The notes beneath the pieces are model-generated. The model saw nothing but the letters and a program-made list of their open reading frames with translations. It was not told where the DNA came from and ran no database searches. From assembly GCA_035438705.1 (NCBI GenBank), contig DAORIV010000010.1:1-18263 (forward strand): a DNA stretch of 18,263 nt. The letters are read 5' to 3'. Positions 1 to 6,454 of the stretch are shown one piece after another (within the stretch, counting starts at the first letter, position 1; each line of letters begins with the position of its first letter). A program made the translations under genes and the position numbers. The stretch comes from C7867-006 sp035438705 (GTDB lineage: Bacteria; Patescibacteriota; Minisyncoccia; Phycocordibacterales; DATDWN01).

Positions 1-55
1 GGCCGAAGCCGACAGATTTACAGTCTGTTGTAATTGACCACTCTACCACCGACGC
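1..55 (-). tRNA. tRNA-Tyr(GTA), 5' part only
   Basis: On the minus strand the sequence starts with acceptor GCGTCGG, followed by a D-arm (GGTAGAGTGG) and an anticodon arm with stem CAGA/TCTG. The anticodon GTA is at plus positions 19-21. The long variable arm typical of bacterial tRNA-Tyr begins at the window edge. The T-arm and acceptor 3' strand lie outside the window, so the gene is truncated by the window rather than broken. Confidence 0.85.
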
Positions 56-110
56 ATTTTGAGAACTTAATCATCCTAACATATAAAATGTAAGATAATC
101 AAACTCAAAA

Positions 111-2783
111 TTATACATTAATACCAGCAACAAACCCATCGCTCACAAACGAGCCATTTTTACCTTTTTTAACACTAAATGCAAACTCCCCTCCCTTCAT
201 ATCTACAGTGATTGTTCCTCCTTTCGATAGGCCACGACTTATCATAAGTCCAGCAATAGGTGTAAGTATTTTTGATTGAATCAATCTCTTTAAAGGTCTT
301 GCTCCATATTGTGGGTTATATCCTTCTTTTGCCAAATAGTTCATAACAGCAGTACTTAGAACTAGCTTCACTTCCTTTTGGGCCAATCTTTCTTTAACAA
401 TATCTACTTGTATATTTACAATTTCTTTTATTGCATCCTGACTTAAGATATCAAAAACCATTATGTCATCCAATCTATTTAGAAACTCTGGTCTGAAATG
501 GTCTTTAAGCGCTTCAAGTACTTTAGATTTAGCATCAGCATAATTTGCTTTATCACTATTGTCTGAAGCAAAACCAATTTTCTCCATTTTATCTATATAT
601 CTTGCTCCAATATTTGATGTAAGAATAATAACTGTGTTTCTAAAATTCACAGTTCTACCTTTTGCGTCAGTCAGTTTTCCATTATCGAGTACCTGCAGAA
701 GAATATTAAAAACTTCTGGGTGTGCTTTTTCAATTTCATCAAAAAGGATTACCGAATATGGTCTATGTCTTACTTGCTCTGTTAGATTTCCACCTTCTTC
801 ATGACCAACATAACCTGGAGGAGCTCCAAGTATTTTAGAAACACTATGTTTCTCCATAAACTCTGACATATCAACTCGTATTAGAGATTTATCATCGTCA
901 AATAGAAACTCAGCCAAAGCTTTTGTTAACTCTGTTTTACCCACTCCTGTAGGCCCCAAAAATAGGAAAGATCCGATAGGTCTGTTTGGATCTGCAATAC
1001 CCGCTCTACTTCTTTTTATTGTGTCTGATATTTTTTTAACAGCTTCATCTTGTCCAACTATTCTTTTCTTCAAAACTTCTTCCATTCTTCCTAACTTTTC
1101 TGCCTCTTCCTCTAACATTCTAGAAACTGGAATACCTGTCCATTTCGATACTATAGTTGCAATATCATTTTCAGTAATATCTTCTCGTAATATTCTTCGT
1201 GAAGATTGAAGTTTCTTTAGTCTCTTTGTTTTAGTGTCTAAATCTTTTTCAAGTGAAGGAATTTTACTATAACGTATCTCTGCTGCACGAGCTAGATCTG
1301 CTTTTGCTTCAGCAGTTTCTGCTTCACGACGAAGTTCCTCAAGTTTTTTCTTCAAGTCTTTAATTTCACCCACAGTTTCTTTTTCATTGTTCCATTTTAA
1401 TTCAATTTCTGAAGTCTCTTCTTTTAAATCTGCGATTTGTTTATCTATTTCTTTTAAGCGAGCTTTCGATTTTGGATCTGTTTCCTTTTTAAGTGCTTCA
1501 TGTTCTATCTGAAGTTTTACTATTTTAGAATGTGCTGACTGAAGAATAGGAGGCTTGTTCTCCAATGCTATTTTAAGATATGAAGCTGACTCATCTATAA
1601 GATCTACTGCTTTATCAGGTAAAAATCTATCTGTTATATATCTAGATGAAAGATTTACAGCTGAAACAATGGCTTCATCTGTTATATGCACACCATGGTA
1701 CAACTCATATTTTTCTTTTAGACCACGCAAAATAGTTATCGCATCCTCTATGCTTGGCTCATTTACATATACCGGCTGAAAGCGTCTAGTAAGTGCTGGA
1801 TCTTTCTCTATATGTTTTTGATATTCTTTCAAAGTAGTTGCACCAATTGCACGAAGTTCACCACGAGCAAGTGCTGGTTTCAACATATTTGATGCATCAA
1901 GAGAACCCTCTGCAGAACCTGCACCAACAATGGTATGTATCTCATCTACGAAAAGTATTATCTTTCCATCTGACTTTTCTATTTCTTTTAAAATATTCTT
2001 TAGTCTTTCTTCAAATTCTCCACGGTATTTTGTACCAGCAATAAGTAAACCTAAATCCAAAGAAACTAATTCTTTGTCTCTCAATGATTCAGGGACTTCA
2101 CCCATAGACATTCGTATAGCAAGACCTTCGGCAATTGCAGTTTTACCTACACCTGCTTCACCAATAAGTATAGGATTATTTTTTGTTCTTCTAGAAAGTA
2201 TTTGAACTATTCTACCTATTTCATCATCTCTTCCAATAACTGGATCGAGTTTATTCTGTTGAGCAAGTTTAGTAAGACTTCTTGTGTACTTTGAAAGTGC
2301 TTTAAATTTTTTAGGAGCATCTTCAGTAAAGTTTTTAGAATTTCTTATTTCTTCAATTATTCTTAGTACCAAATCTTTATTAATTTTAAATTTAGCTAGT
2401 AGATCTTTTGCAGAACTTTGTGTATCAAGAATAGCTAGGAATAGATGCTCTGTAGAAACAAACTCATCGTTAAGAATTGTTAATTGTTTACCAGCAGAAT
2501 CTATGGTCTGTGCTAATTCTGGAGTTAGATAAACTTGATATGAAGCTGAAAGTGTTTGTCCTTGGTCAGCACCCTCTATTGCCTCCATAAGAGAATCTGT
2601 AAGCAGGATAGTGTCTACCTGTAATTTGTCTAGAATAGATGCAACCATACTCTCCTCCTGGATAATAAGAGCAGCCAAAAGATGCAGAGGATTAACATGG
2701 TTTTGACCTCTTTCTATGGCAAGTTCGTGTGCTTTTCGAATTGCTTCTTTTGCTTTTGTAGTAAAGTTATTGAATGGATGCAT
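111..2783 (-). CDS. clpB: ClpB, ATP-dependent protein disaggregase
   Basis: This is a hexameric AAA+ chaperone that threads aggregated proteins through its pore, normally together with DnaK. From the ATG at 2783 it is 890 residues, a usual ClpB length. Domains in order: Clp N-domain (about 1-145); AAA-1 with Walker A GEAGVGKT near 206-213, then VDEIHT and GATTLKEY; a long coiled-coil middle domain at about 395-525; AAA-2 with Walker A GPTGVGKT near 609-616, then FDEIEKAHPE and a GARPLKR sensor-2. The long middle domain separates it from ClpC and ClpA. The open frame continues 15 codons upstream to a TTG at 2828, but MHPFNNFTTKAKEA matches the normal ClpB N-terminus, so I start at the ATG. There is no clear Shine-Dalgarno. 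It is monocistronic, with its own promoter at 2942-2969. Confidence 0.96.
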   Translation of the reverse strand: MHPFNNFTTKAKEAIRKAHELAIERGQNHVNPLHLLAALIIQEESMVASILDKLQVDTILLTDSLMEAIEGADQGQTLSASYQVYLTPELAQTIDSAGKQLTILNDEFVSTEHLFLAILDTQSSAKDLLAKFKINKDLVLRIIEEIRNSKNFTEDAPKKFKALSKYTRSLTKLAQQNKLDPVIGRDDEIGRIVQILSRRTKNNPILIGEAGVGKTAIAEGLAIRMSMGEVPESLRDKELVSLDLGLLIAGTKYRGEFEERLKNILKEIEKSDGKIILFVDEIHTIVGAGSAEGSLDASNMLKPALARGELRAIGATTLKEYQKHIEKDPALTRRFQPVYVNEPSIEDAITILRGLKEKYELYHGVHITDEAIVSAVNLSSRYITDRFLPDKAVDLIDESASYLKIALENKPPILQSAHSKIVKLQIEHEALKKETDPKSKARLKEIDKQIADLKEETSEIELKWNNEKETVGEIKDLKKKLEELRREAETAEAKADLARAAEIRYSKIPSLEKDLDTKTKRLKKLQSSRRILREDITENDIATIVSKWTGIPVSRMLEEEAEKLGRMEEVLKKRIVGQDEAVKKISDTIKRSRAGIADPNRPIGSFLFLGPTGVGKTELTKALAEFLFDDDKSLIRVDMSEFMEKHSVSKILGAPPGYVGHEEGGNLTEQVRHRPYSVILFDEIEKAHPEVFNILLQVLDNGKLTDAKGRTVNFRNTVIILTSNIGARYIDKMEKIGFASDNSDKANYADAKSKVLEALKDHFRPEFLNRLDDIMVFDILSQDAIKEIVNIQVDIVKERLAQKEVKLVLSTAVMNYLAKEGYNPQYGARPLKRLIQSKILTPIAGLMISRGLSKGGTITVDMKGGEFAFSVKKGKNGSFVSDGFVAGINV

Positions 2784-2839
2784 AAATGTGATATGTGTGA
2801 TATTCACAGAACTTCCACATTTGGTCAAAATCTTTGTTA

Positions 2840-2898
2840 AAAAGGTAAAACTCTCGTCAATGTATATCTAAAATACATATTCTCAATTTTTACCTTTT
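2840..2898 (-). promoter_or_regulatory. clpB leader inverted repeat
   Basis: Between the clpB promoter and its start is a perfect 11-bp inverted repeat: AAAAGGTAAAA at 2840-2850 and TTTTACCTTTT at 2888-2898. Inside it is a 6-bp hairpin, ATGTAT at 2860-2865 with ATACAT at 2873-2878. A second copy of TTTTACC lies at 2907-2913 and could compete for the same partner. All stems are AU-rich. No CIRCE-type element is visible. A heat-sensitive leader structure is possible, but this is inference. Confidence 0.45.
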
Positions 2899-2941
2899 CG
2901 CCTAGATTTTACCTCAAATCTGAAAGTTAGTGGTTGATGAA

Positions 2942-2969
2942 ATTATAGTGAAAATTTGGACAAAGTCAA
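2942..2969 (-). promoter_or_regulatory. clpB promoter (TTGACT-16-TATAAT)
   Basis: Minus-strand -35 TTGACT at 2969-2964 and -10 TATAAT at 2947-2942, with a 16-nt spacer. The predicted transcription start is near 2935, which gives a leader of about 150 nt before the ATG at 2783. It lies wholly in the gap after the upstream gene, so clpB has its own transcript. Confidence 0.75.
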
Positions 2970-2985
2970 TGTAACTAAAACTAAA

Positions 2986-3825
2986 TTATTCTGTTTTTGA
3001 AGCTTCTGTTAGTGAAGCAATTTCCCTCTTTAGTACCACAGAAGATACAAATATCTTTCCTGAGTCTCCTGCTGGTTTTAGGCCCACAACATCACCAGAA
3101 AGATTAAATAATGGACTTCCACTTAATAAATCTTTTGTCGGTAAATCTGTATCTATTGTAGAAAGATATTTAGTTGTGGTAGTGCCAACCACCAAATCTT
3201 TTGTATTTAGAGTTAAAGCTCTACCTAAAGCAATTGTGTTTGTAGTACTACCACCTACCGAAATAAGTGTTTGGCCTAGTTTAGGTTCTGTGTCACTTAT
3301 TGTAGCAGGCGTATACACATATTTACTTGTTTCCCCTTCAACAACTTTAGGTTTGAACATTATAAAATTAGTTTGTTTTTCTACTCCGGTAGCATTCAAA
3401 ACAATTTTCGTATCATCACTCATTGTTGCCGTGTAAACATTTGCACTGTTTATAATCTTTCTATCAGCAAGTATAAGTCCTTCTTTAGAAACTACTAGAC
3501 CCATTCCATAAAAACTAACTGTTCCAGAAAAAGTGTCTTTCTCCTCTATCCTAACTATACTTTTAACATTTTTATTTATTGAATCAACTATAAGATCTTC
3601 TTCTTTAACAATAACTGTGGTCACTTCTTTTTTACCTTCAGTTAGAATTGTTGTTGGAGTTGTAACTGTTTCAATAGTTTTTTCTACTATTCTATTAATA
3701 TTTCTTGTGACTTCAACTGGGGCCTCTTGCAAAAGAGATGTGGTCATAATGCCAGTAGCAATAGACGTTACGAAACTAATTAACACAGTAAGTAAAACAA
3801 TTTGGTTTTTATTTAGATCTTCCAT
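2986..3825 (-). CDS. Membrane-anchored trypsin/HtrA-fold protein, probably catalytically dead
   Basis: 279 residues. A short cytoplasmic start is followed by one membrane segment (about 9-29), a Thr/Val-rich linker, and a trypsin-like beta-barrel domain (about 80-270) facing outward. The fold is recognisable from GLVVSKEGLIL (110-119), the ISVGG segment and SGSPLFN (235-241), which align with HtrA/DegP landmarks. The triad is eroded: the His of the usual TNxHVV box is Lys123 (ADRKII), the Asp of the usual TDLAVLK box is Asn153 (TNFIMFK), and only Ser235 remains. The Gly-rich oxyanion loop GNSGGP is changed to LLSGSP. There is no PDZ domain; the protein ends just after the barrel. A binding or scaffolding role is likelier than proteolysis, but this is inference. 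It follows the desulfurase gene by 49 nt. A TATAAT at 3834-3829 lies only 3 nt before the ATG. Confidence 0.7.
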   Translation of the reverse strand: MEDLNKNQIVLLTVLISFVTSIATGIMTTSLLQEAPVEVTRNINRIVEKTIETVTTPTTILTEGKKEVTTVIVKEEDLIVDSINKNVKSIVRIEEKDTFSGTVSFYGMGLVVSKEGLILADRKIINSANVYTATMSDDTKIVLNATGVEKQTNFIMFKPKVVEGETSKYVYTPATISDTEPKLGQTLISVGGSTTNTIALGRALTLNTKDLVVGTTTTKYLSTIDTDLPTKDLLSGSPLFNLSGDVVGLKPAGDSGKIFVSSVVLKREIASLTEASKTE

Positions 3826-3874
3826 AACATTATATTATCACACTAATATTATGCACAAAAGGACTTCTTAGGTT

Positions 3875-5047
3875 TTACTTTACTACTTTTTTCAAAGCCA
3901 CAATGAGTTTATCTATATCACCTTTTTTAGTATCTCTTCCAAAAGTAAAACGTAAACTAGATTTACTACAATCCTCTGTCTTACCCAACGCTCTAATTAC
4001 ATACGACGATAAATCATCTTTTAGTGTTAGACATGATGAAGAGTAAGAAACAGCAAAACCTAAAATATCTAATTGAATGGTGGCAAACTCTGCATCCAAA
4101 CCCTTGAAACAAACATTCACATTATTAGGTAATCTATGTTTTATAGAACCATTTAGTGTCACATTTTTAAAAGTACCTAGTATTTGCTCTATGGCATAAT
4201 CCCGAATCAATTTAAGTCTTTCTGACTCTGTATCCCTATTTCTATCTGCCATCTCAAGTGCCAGTGTAAAACCTCCTATACTTGAAATGTTCTCTGTGCC
4301 ACTTCGTAACCCCCTCTCTTGTCCACCTCCAAATATAATTGGTTTTATATTTGTTCCAGACTTAATAAAGACACAACCAACACCTTTAGGTCCATATATT
4401 TTTGAACCATCTAATGAAAATACATGAACGCCCATTCGAGCAATATCAAAAGATTGATATATAGATGCACCACTGCCATCTACATGGAAAATTATTTTAT
4501 TACTATTATTTGAATTCCAGTCTTTTACTATCTTTCCTATTTCTGAAATTGGTTGTATTGTTCCTATCTCACTATTTGCCAAAGCTAAACTTAACATCAC
4601 TGTATTGCTTTTTAACACATTCTTTATTGAATCCGCCGAAACTAATCCGTCTACGGAAACTGGTAACACCGTTACTTCTCCTCCTCTTTTTTCAATTTCT
4701 TTACAAACTTCAAGTGTAGATGAGTGCTCTATAGAAGAAGTAATAAAATGTGGAACAAAATTATCTTTTTTATTTGCTTCAAACACACCTAGTAATGCCA
4801 GGTTGTTAGCTTCTGTTGCTCCACTTGTAAATATAATTTCATTTTTAGTTACATTTAACACTTTTGCAACACGAACTCGAAAATTTTCGAGAAGCTCTTT
4901 GGCTTCAACTGATTCTTTGTACAAACCAGATGGATTTGCAAATTTATTTTGTAGTCTTTGTATTTCTTTTGCCACAGAAGAATCTACGGGAGTGGAACCT
5001 GCGTAATCTAGAAAAACTCTTTTAGGTTTAAAAAAATTTAATAACAT
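3875..5047 (-). CDS. Cysteine desulfurase, NifS/IscS family (PLP)
   Basis: A class-V aminotransferase-fold enzyme that takes sulfur from cysteine for tRNA thiolation or Fe-S assembly. Its 390 residues are normal for the family. Landmarks: LDYAGSTPVD near the N-terminus, TSGATEANN (74-82), EH at 107-108, Asp190 in HVDGSG, Lys216 in SKIYGPKGVG (the PLP lysine), GGGQERGLRSGTEN (240-253), and the mobile-loop Cys339 in SYSSSCLT. Two positions that normally contact the cofactor differ from E. coli IscS: the Gln three residues after the Asp is Gly193, and the His before the PLP lysine is Ser215. No IscU, IscA or MnmA gene is adjacent. The -10 TATAAT ends 6 nt before the ATG, so the mRNA may be leaderless. 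The NifS or SufS subgroup cannot be settled here. Confidence 0.9.
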   Translation of the reverse strand: MLLNFFKPKRVFLDYAGSTPVDSSVAKEIQRLQNKFANPSGLYKESVEAKELLENFRVRVAKVLNVTKNEIIFTSGATEANNLALLGVFEANKKDNFVPHFITSSIEHSSTLEVCKEIEKRGGEVTVLPVSVDGLVSADSIKNVLKSNTVMLSLALANSEIGTIQPISEIGKIVKDWNSNNSNKIIFHVDGSGASIYQSFDIARMGVHVFSLDGSKIYGPKGVGCVFIKSGTNIKPIIFGGGQERGLRSGTENISSIGGFTLALEMADRNRDTESERLKLIRDYAIEQILGTFKNVTLNGSIKHRLPNNVNVCFKGLDAEFATIQLDILGFAVSYSSSCLTLKDDLSSYVIRALGKTEDCSKSSLRFTFGRDTKKGDIDKLIVALKKVVK

Positions 5048-5053
5048 GTTTTC

Positions 5054-5059
5054 ATTATA
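5054..5059 (-). promoter_or_regulatory. -10 box placed for a leaderless transcript
   Basis: A perfect TATAAT (minus, 5059-5054) is followed by six bases, gaaaac, and then the desulfurase ATG at 5047. A start 7 nt after the -10 would be the A of the ATG. The -35 is weak: a TTGTAA lies 19 nt upstream. No Shine-Dalgarno fits in the gap. Confidence 0.5.
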
Positions 5060-5086
5060 CTACTAATTTTTCTTTACTTTACAACT

Positions 5087-5119
5087 AAAACCGGCTCAGC
5101 GACATTTCGCTGGCCGGTT
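5087..5119 (-). terminator. Rho-independent terminator of the DksA-like gene
   Basis: Paired arms CCGGC (5091-5095) with GCCGG (5113-5117), and CAGCG (5097-5101) with CGCTG (5108-5112), with one bulged base at 5096 and a 6-base loop. Read on the minus strand it is followed by TTTTAGTT. It lies 6 nt past the stop codon at 5126. Confidence 0.85.
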
Positions 5120-5125
5120 GGAAAA

Positions 5126-5581
5126 CTATCTCCCTTTAGGTGGAAAAAACCTTGATGACTGCCTCATTTTTGGAAACCTTTTATCGAGCAGTTGACCCCT
5201 CTCTCTTTTATCCTCACAACCTCGACAGCGAACAGCAAATGGAAGGGCTCGAAGCCTTTCTTCTGCTATTTCAGTGCCACATTCAATACAGTTACCGTAG
5301 TCGCCCTGAGATAAACGCTCAAGAGCAGAATCGATTTTCGACAAAGTCTCTGCTTTCATCTGCATCAAAGCGAACTCAATGTCCTCTTGGATGTCAGGAA
5401 CTTCGCCGTTCTCTGAATCTACCTTCTCACGTTCAACTGTCTGTAAGCCACTACTGTTACCATGAATTCGCCCACGAAGATCCAATAAAATACTGGATCG
5501 TCGTTGTTCGAGGATTGCCTGAAGCTCGAGAAATCTAGCTTCCTTTGAAACTTTCGGCGCAGAAAGAACTTTTTTAACCAT
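5126..5581 (-). CDS. DksA/TraR-type C4 zinc-finger protein
   Basis: 151 residues from the ATG at 5581, which has GGGGG as Shine-Dalgarno 4 nt upstream. Upstream codons in the same frame run through the promoter and are not coding. A helical N-terminal part with a central acidic stretch (EVPDIQEDIE, about 60-69) precedes the DksA/TraR C-terminal helix LERLSQGDYGNC. The four-cysteine finger is Cys98, Cys101, Cys119 and Cys122 (CIECG and CRGCE). DksA proteins bind the RNA polymerase secondary channel and modulate initiation; small relatives with this finger are often uncharacterised. The paired acidic residues of the E. coli DksA coiled-coil tip are not evident. Base composition is GC-richer than the flanking desulfurase gene. 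It is transcribed divergently from the 61-residue microprotein. Confidence 0.85.
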   Translation of the reverse strand: MVKKVLSAPKVSKEARFLELQAILEQRRSSILLDLRGRIHGNSSGLQTVEREKVDSENGEVPDIQEDIEFALMQMKAETLSKIDSALERLSQGDYGNCIECGTEIAEERLRALPFAVRCRGCEDKRERGQLLDKRFPKMRQSSRFFPPKGR

Positions 5582-5597
5582 TTTACCCCCAGCTATC

Positions 5598-5626
5598 AGA
5601 CTAATCATATTTACTTCATATGTCAA
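5598..5626 (-). promoter_or_regulatory. Promoter of the DksA-like gene (TTGACA-17-TAGTCT)
   Basis: Minus-strand -35 TTGACA at 5626-5621 is perfect; a weak -10 TAGTCT at 5603-5598 follows after 17 nt. The Shine-Dalgarno begins 7 nt after the -10. Its -35 forms an inverted repeat with the divergent -35 at 5635-5640 (TGTCAA, 8 nt, TTGACA). Confidence 0.55.
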
Positions 5627-5634
5627 TTTAATAT

Positions 5635-5663
5635 TTGACAAATAAACTATTATGTGCTAATAT
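5635..5663 (+). promoter_or_regulatory. Promoter of the 61-residue microprotein (TTGACA-17-TAATAT)
   Basis: -35 TTGACA at 5635-5640 and -10 TAATAT at 5658-5663, with a 17-nt spacer. The predicted start is at about 5670, one base before the AGGAGG at 5671-5676, so the leader is almost only a Shine-Dalgarno. Confidence 0.85.
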
Positions 5664-5682
5664 GAAAAGTAGGAGGATCGAA

Positions 5683-5868
5683 ATGAACACCCAGTCCCGT
5701 GCGACCCGTGAGTACGACGGAAAGAAGTTCGGCCGGTTCGAGCAGGTGCCCCGCCACGGCACGCGCCACGACCGCAAGGCTCGCCAGAAGAAGGAAGACC
5801 GTGGGCACCACCTCAACGACCATCGCATCGGCACGGTGCCCAACATCCACAAGAAGAAGGGCGAGTAG
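5683..5868 (+). CDS. 61-residue highly basic microprotein, GC-rich, unrecognised
   Basis: ATG at 5683 sits 6 nt after a perfect AGGAGG, downstream of a consensus promoter and just upstream of a strong terminator, so the gene is well supported despite its size. The product is rich in Arg, Lys and His, has no cysteines and no membrane segment, and ends in KKKGE. A charged nucleic-acid-binding role is conceivable, but I recognise no family. Counting bases by hand gives 118 G+C of 186 (63%), with about nine in ten third codon positions G or C. That is far above the AT-rich genes around it. The GC-rich stretch also opens longer antisense frames, which lack these signals. It is divergent from the DksA-like gene, with which it may share control. 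Confidence 0.8.
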   Translation: MNTQSRATREYDGKKFGRFEQVPRHGTRHDRKARQKKEDRGHHLNDHRIGTVPNIHKKKGE

Positions 5869-5875
5869 CCCAAAA

Positions 5876-5914
5876 CCCGTTACAGCAGAACATCGCTGTA
5901 ACGGGCTTTCATTT
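5876..5914 (+). terminator. Terminator of the 61-residue microprotein gene
   Basis: A perfect 11-bp stem, CCCGTTACAGC (5876-5886) with GCTGTAACGGG (5895-5905), an 8-base loop, then CTTTCATTTT. Confidence 0.92.
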
Positions 5915-5942
5915 TGCAAAAACTCTCAAAATATGGCATACT
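5914..5942 (+). promoter_or_regulatory. Candidate promoter of the DUF4446 gene (leaderless spacing)
   Basis: -35-like TTGCAA at 5914-5919, 17 nt, -10-like CATACT at 5937-5942, then 6 nt to the ATG at 5949. Transcription would start at or next to the A of the ATG. Both boxes deviate from consensus and the -35 overlaps the preceding terminator's T tract. Confidence 0.4.
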
Positions 5943-5948
5943 CACGGG

Positions 5949-6428
5949 ATGGAAAGTTTATTATCTAACCAGTTGTATGTTGTTTATGCCTTGATAGGCA
6001 CAATACTCATACTTCTAGGTTACATAATAAAACTTGATAGAAAACTTAAAAAGTTTCTTATTGGCAAAGATGCTAAAACTTTAGAAGACTCTATTTTGTC
6101 CGCAAAAGAAAACATTGAAAAACTAAACATATTTCAGAAGGAAGTTATTGGTCATTTTACAAACGTTGAAAAAAGACTCAATCGAAGTGTCCAAGCCATA
6201 GAAACACTTCGATTTAATCCATTCAAAGGAACAGGAGATGGAGGCAACCAAAGTTTCTCCACGGCACTTATAAACCAAAACGGTGACGGTGTAATACTTT
6301 CTAGTTTGTATTCAAGAGACAGAATAAGTGTGTTTTCTAAGCCAGTTGTTAAATTCCAAAGTACATTTGAACTTACACCTGAAGAAGTAGAAGTATTGAA
6401 TAATTCAAAAAACCAACTCAAGTCATAA
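5949..6428 (+). CDS. DUF4446 family membrane protein
   Basis: 159 residues. One N-terminal membrane segment (about 9-27) is followed by a charged helical stretch (about 30-85) and a conserved C-terminal block: RFNPFKGTGDGGNQSFS, ALINQNGDGVILSSLYSRD, then SKPVVKF. These are the hallmarks of DUF4446, a family of unknown function in Gram-positives and many Patescibacteria. The ATG at 5949 is the first in frame and follows a -10-like box by 6 nt. It ends 26 nt before infB and is probably co-transcribed with infB and rbfA. Confidence 0.8.
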   Translation: MESLLSNQLYVVYALIGTILILLGYIIKLDRKLKKFLIGKDAKTLEDSILSAKENIEKLNIFQKEVIGHFTNVEKRLNRSVQAIETLRFNPFKGTGDGGNQSFSTALINQNGDGVILSSLYSRDRISVFSKPVVKFQSTFELTPEEVEVLNNSKNQLKS

Positions 6429-6454
6429 AGATATGAGTATAACAACAAACTGCC

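Noticed and set aside
56..111. A terminator for clpB formed by ATTTTGAG (56-63) and CTCAAAAT (104-111)
   Set aside because: The 8-bp inverted repeat is AT-rich with a 40-base loop and no T tract, too weak to call a terminator.
559..2532. Several 60-90 codon open frames on the plus strand across clpB
   Set aside because: They lie antisense to a clear, conserved ClpB sequence, have no ribosome sites or promoters, and their translations look like reverse-strand noise.
2784..2828. A 15-codon N-terminal extension of ClpB from a TTG
   Set aside because: The ATG at 2783 gives the normal ClpB N-terminus. The extension matches nothing in the family and has no Shine-Dalgarno.
2829..2985. HrcA/CIRCE operator before clpB
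   Set aside because: I looked for TTAGCACTC and its inverted partner and found no such pair.
5628..5968. Longer antisense and alternative frames (81-89 codons) over the GC-rich microprotein
   Set aside because: High GC removes stop codons in all frames. Only the 5683-5868 frame has a promoter, a Shine-Dalgarno and a terminator in the right places.
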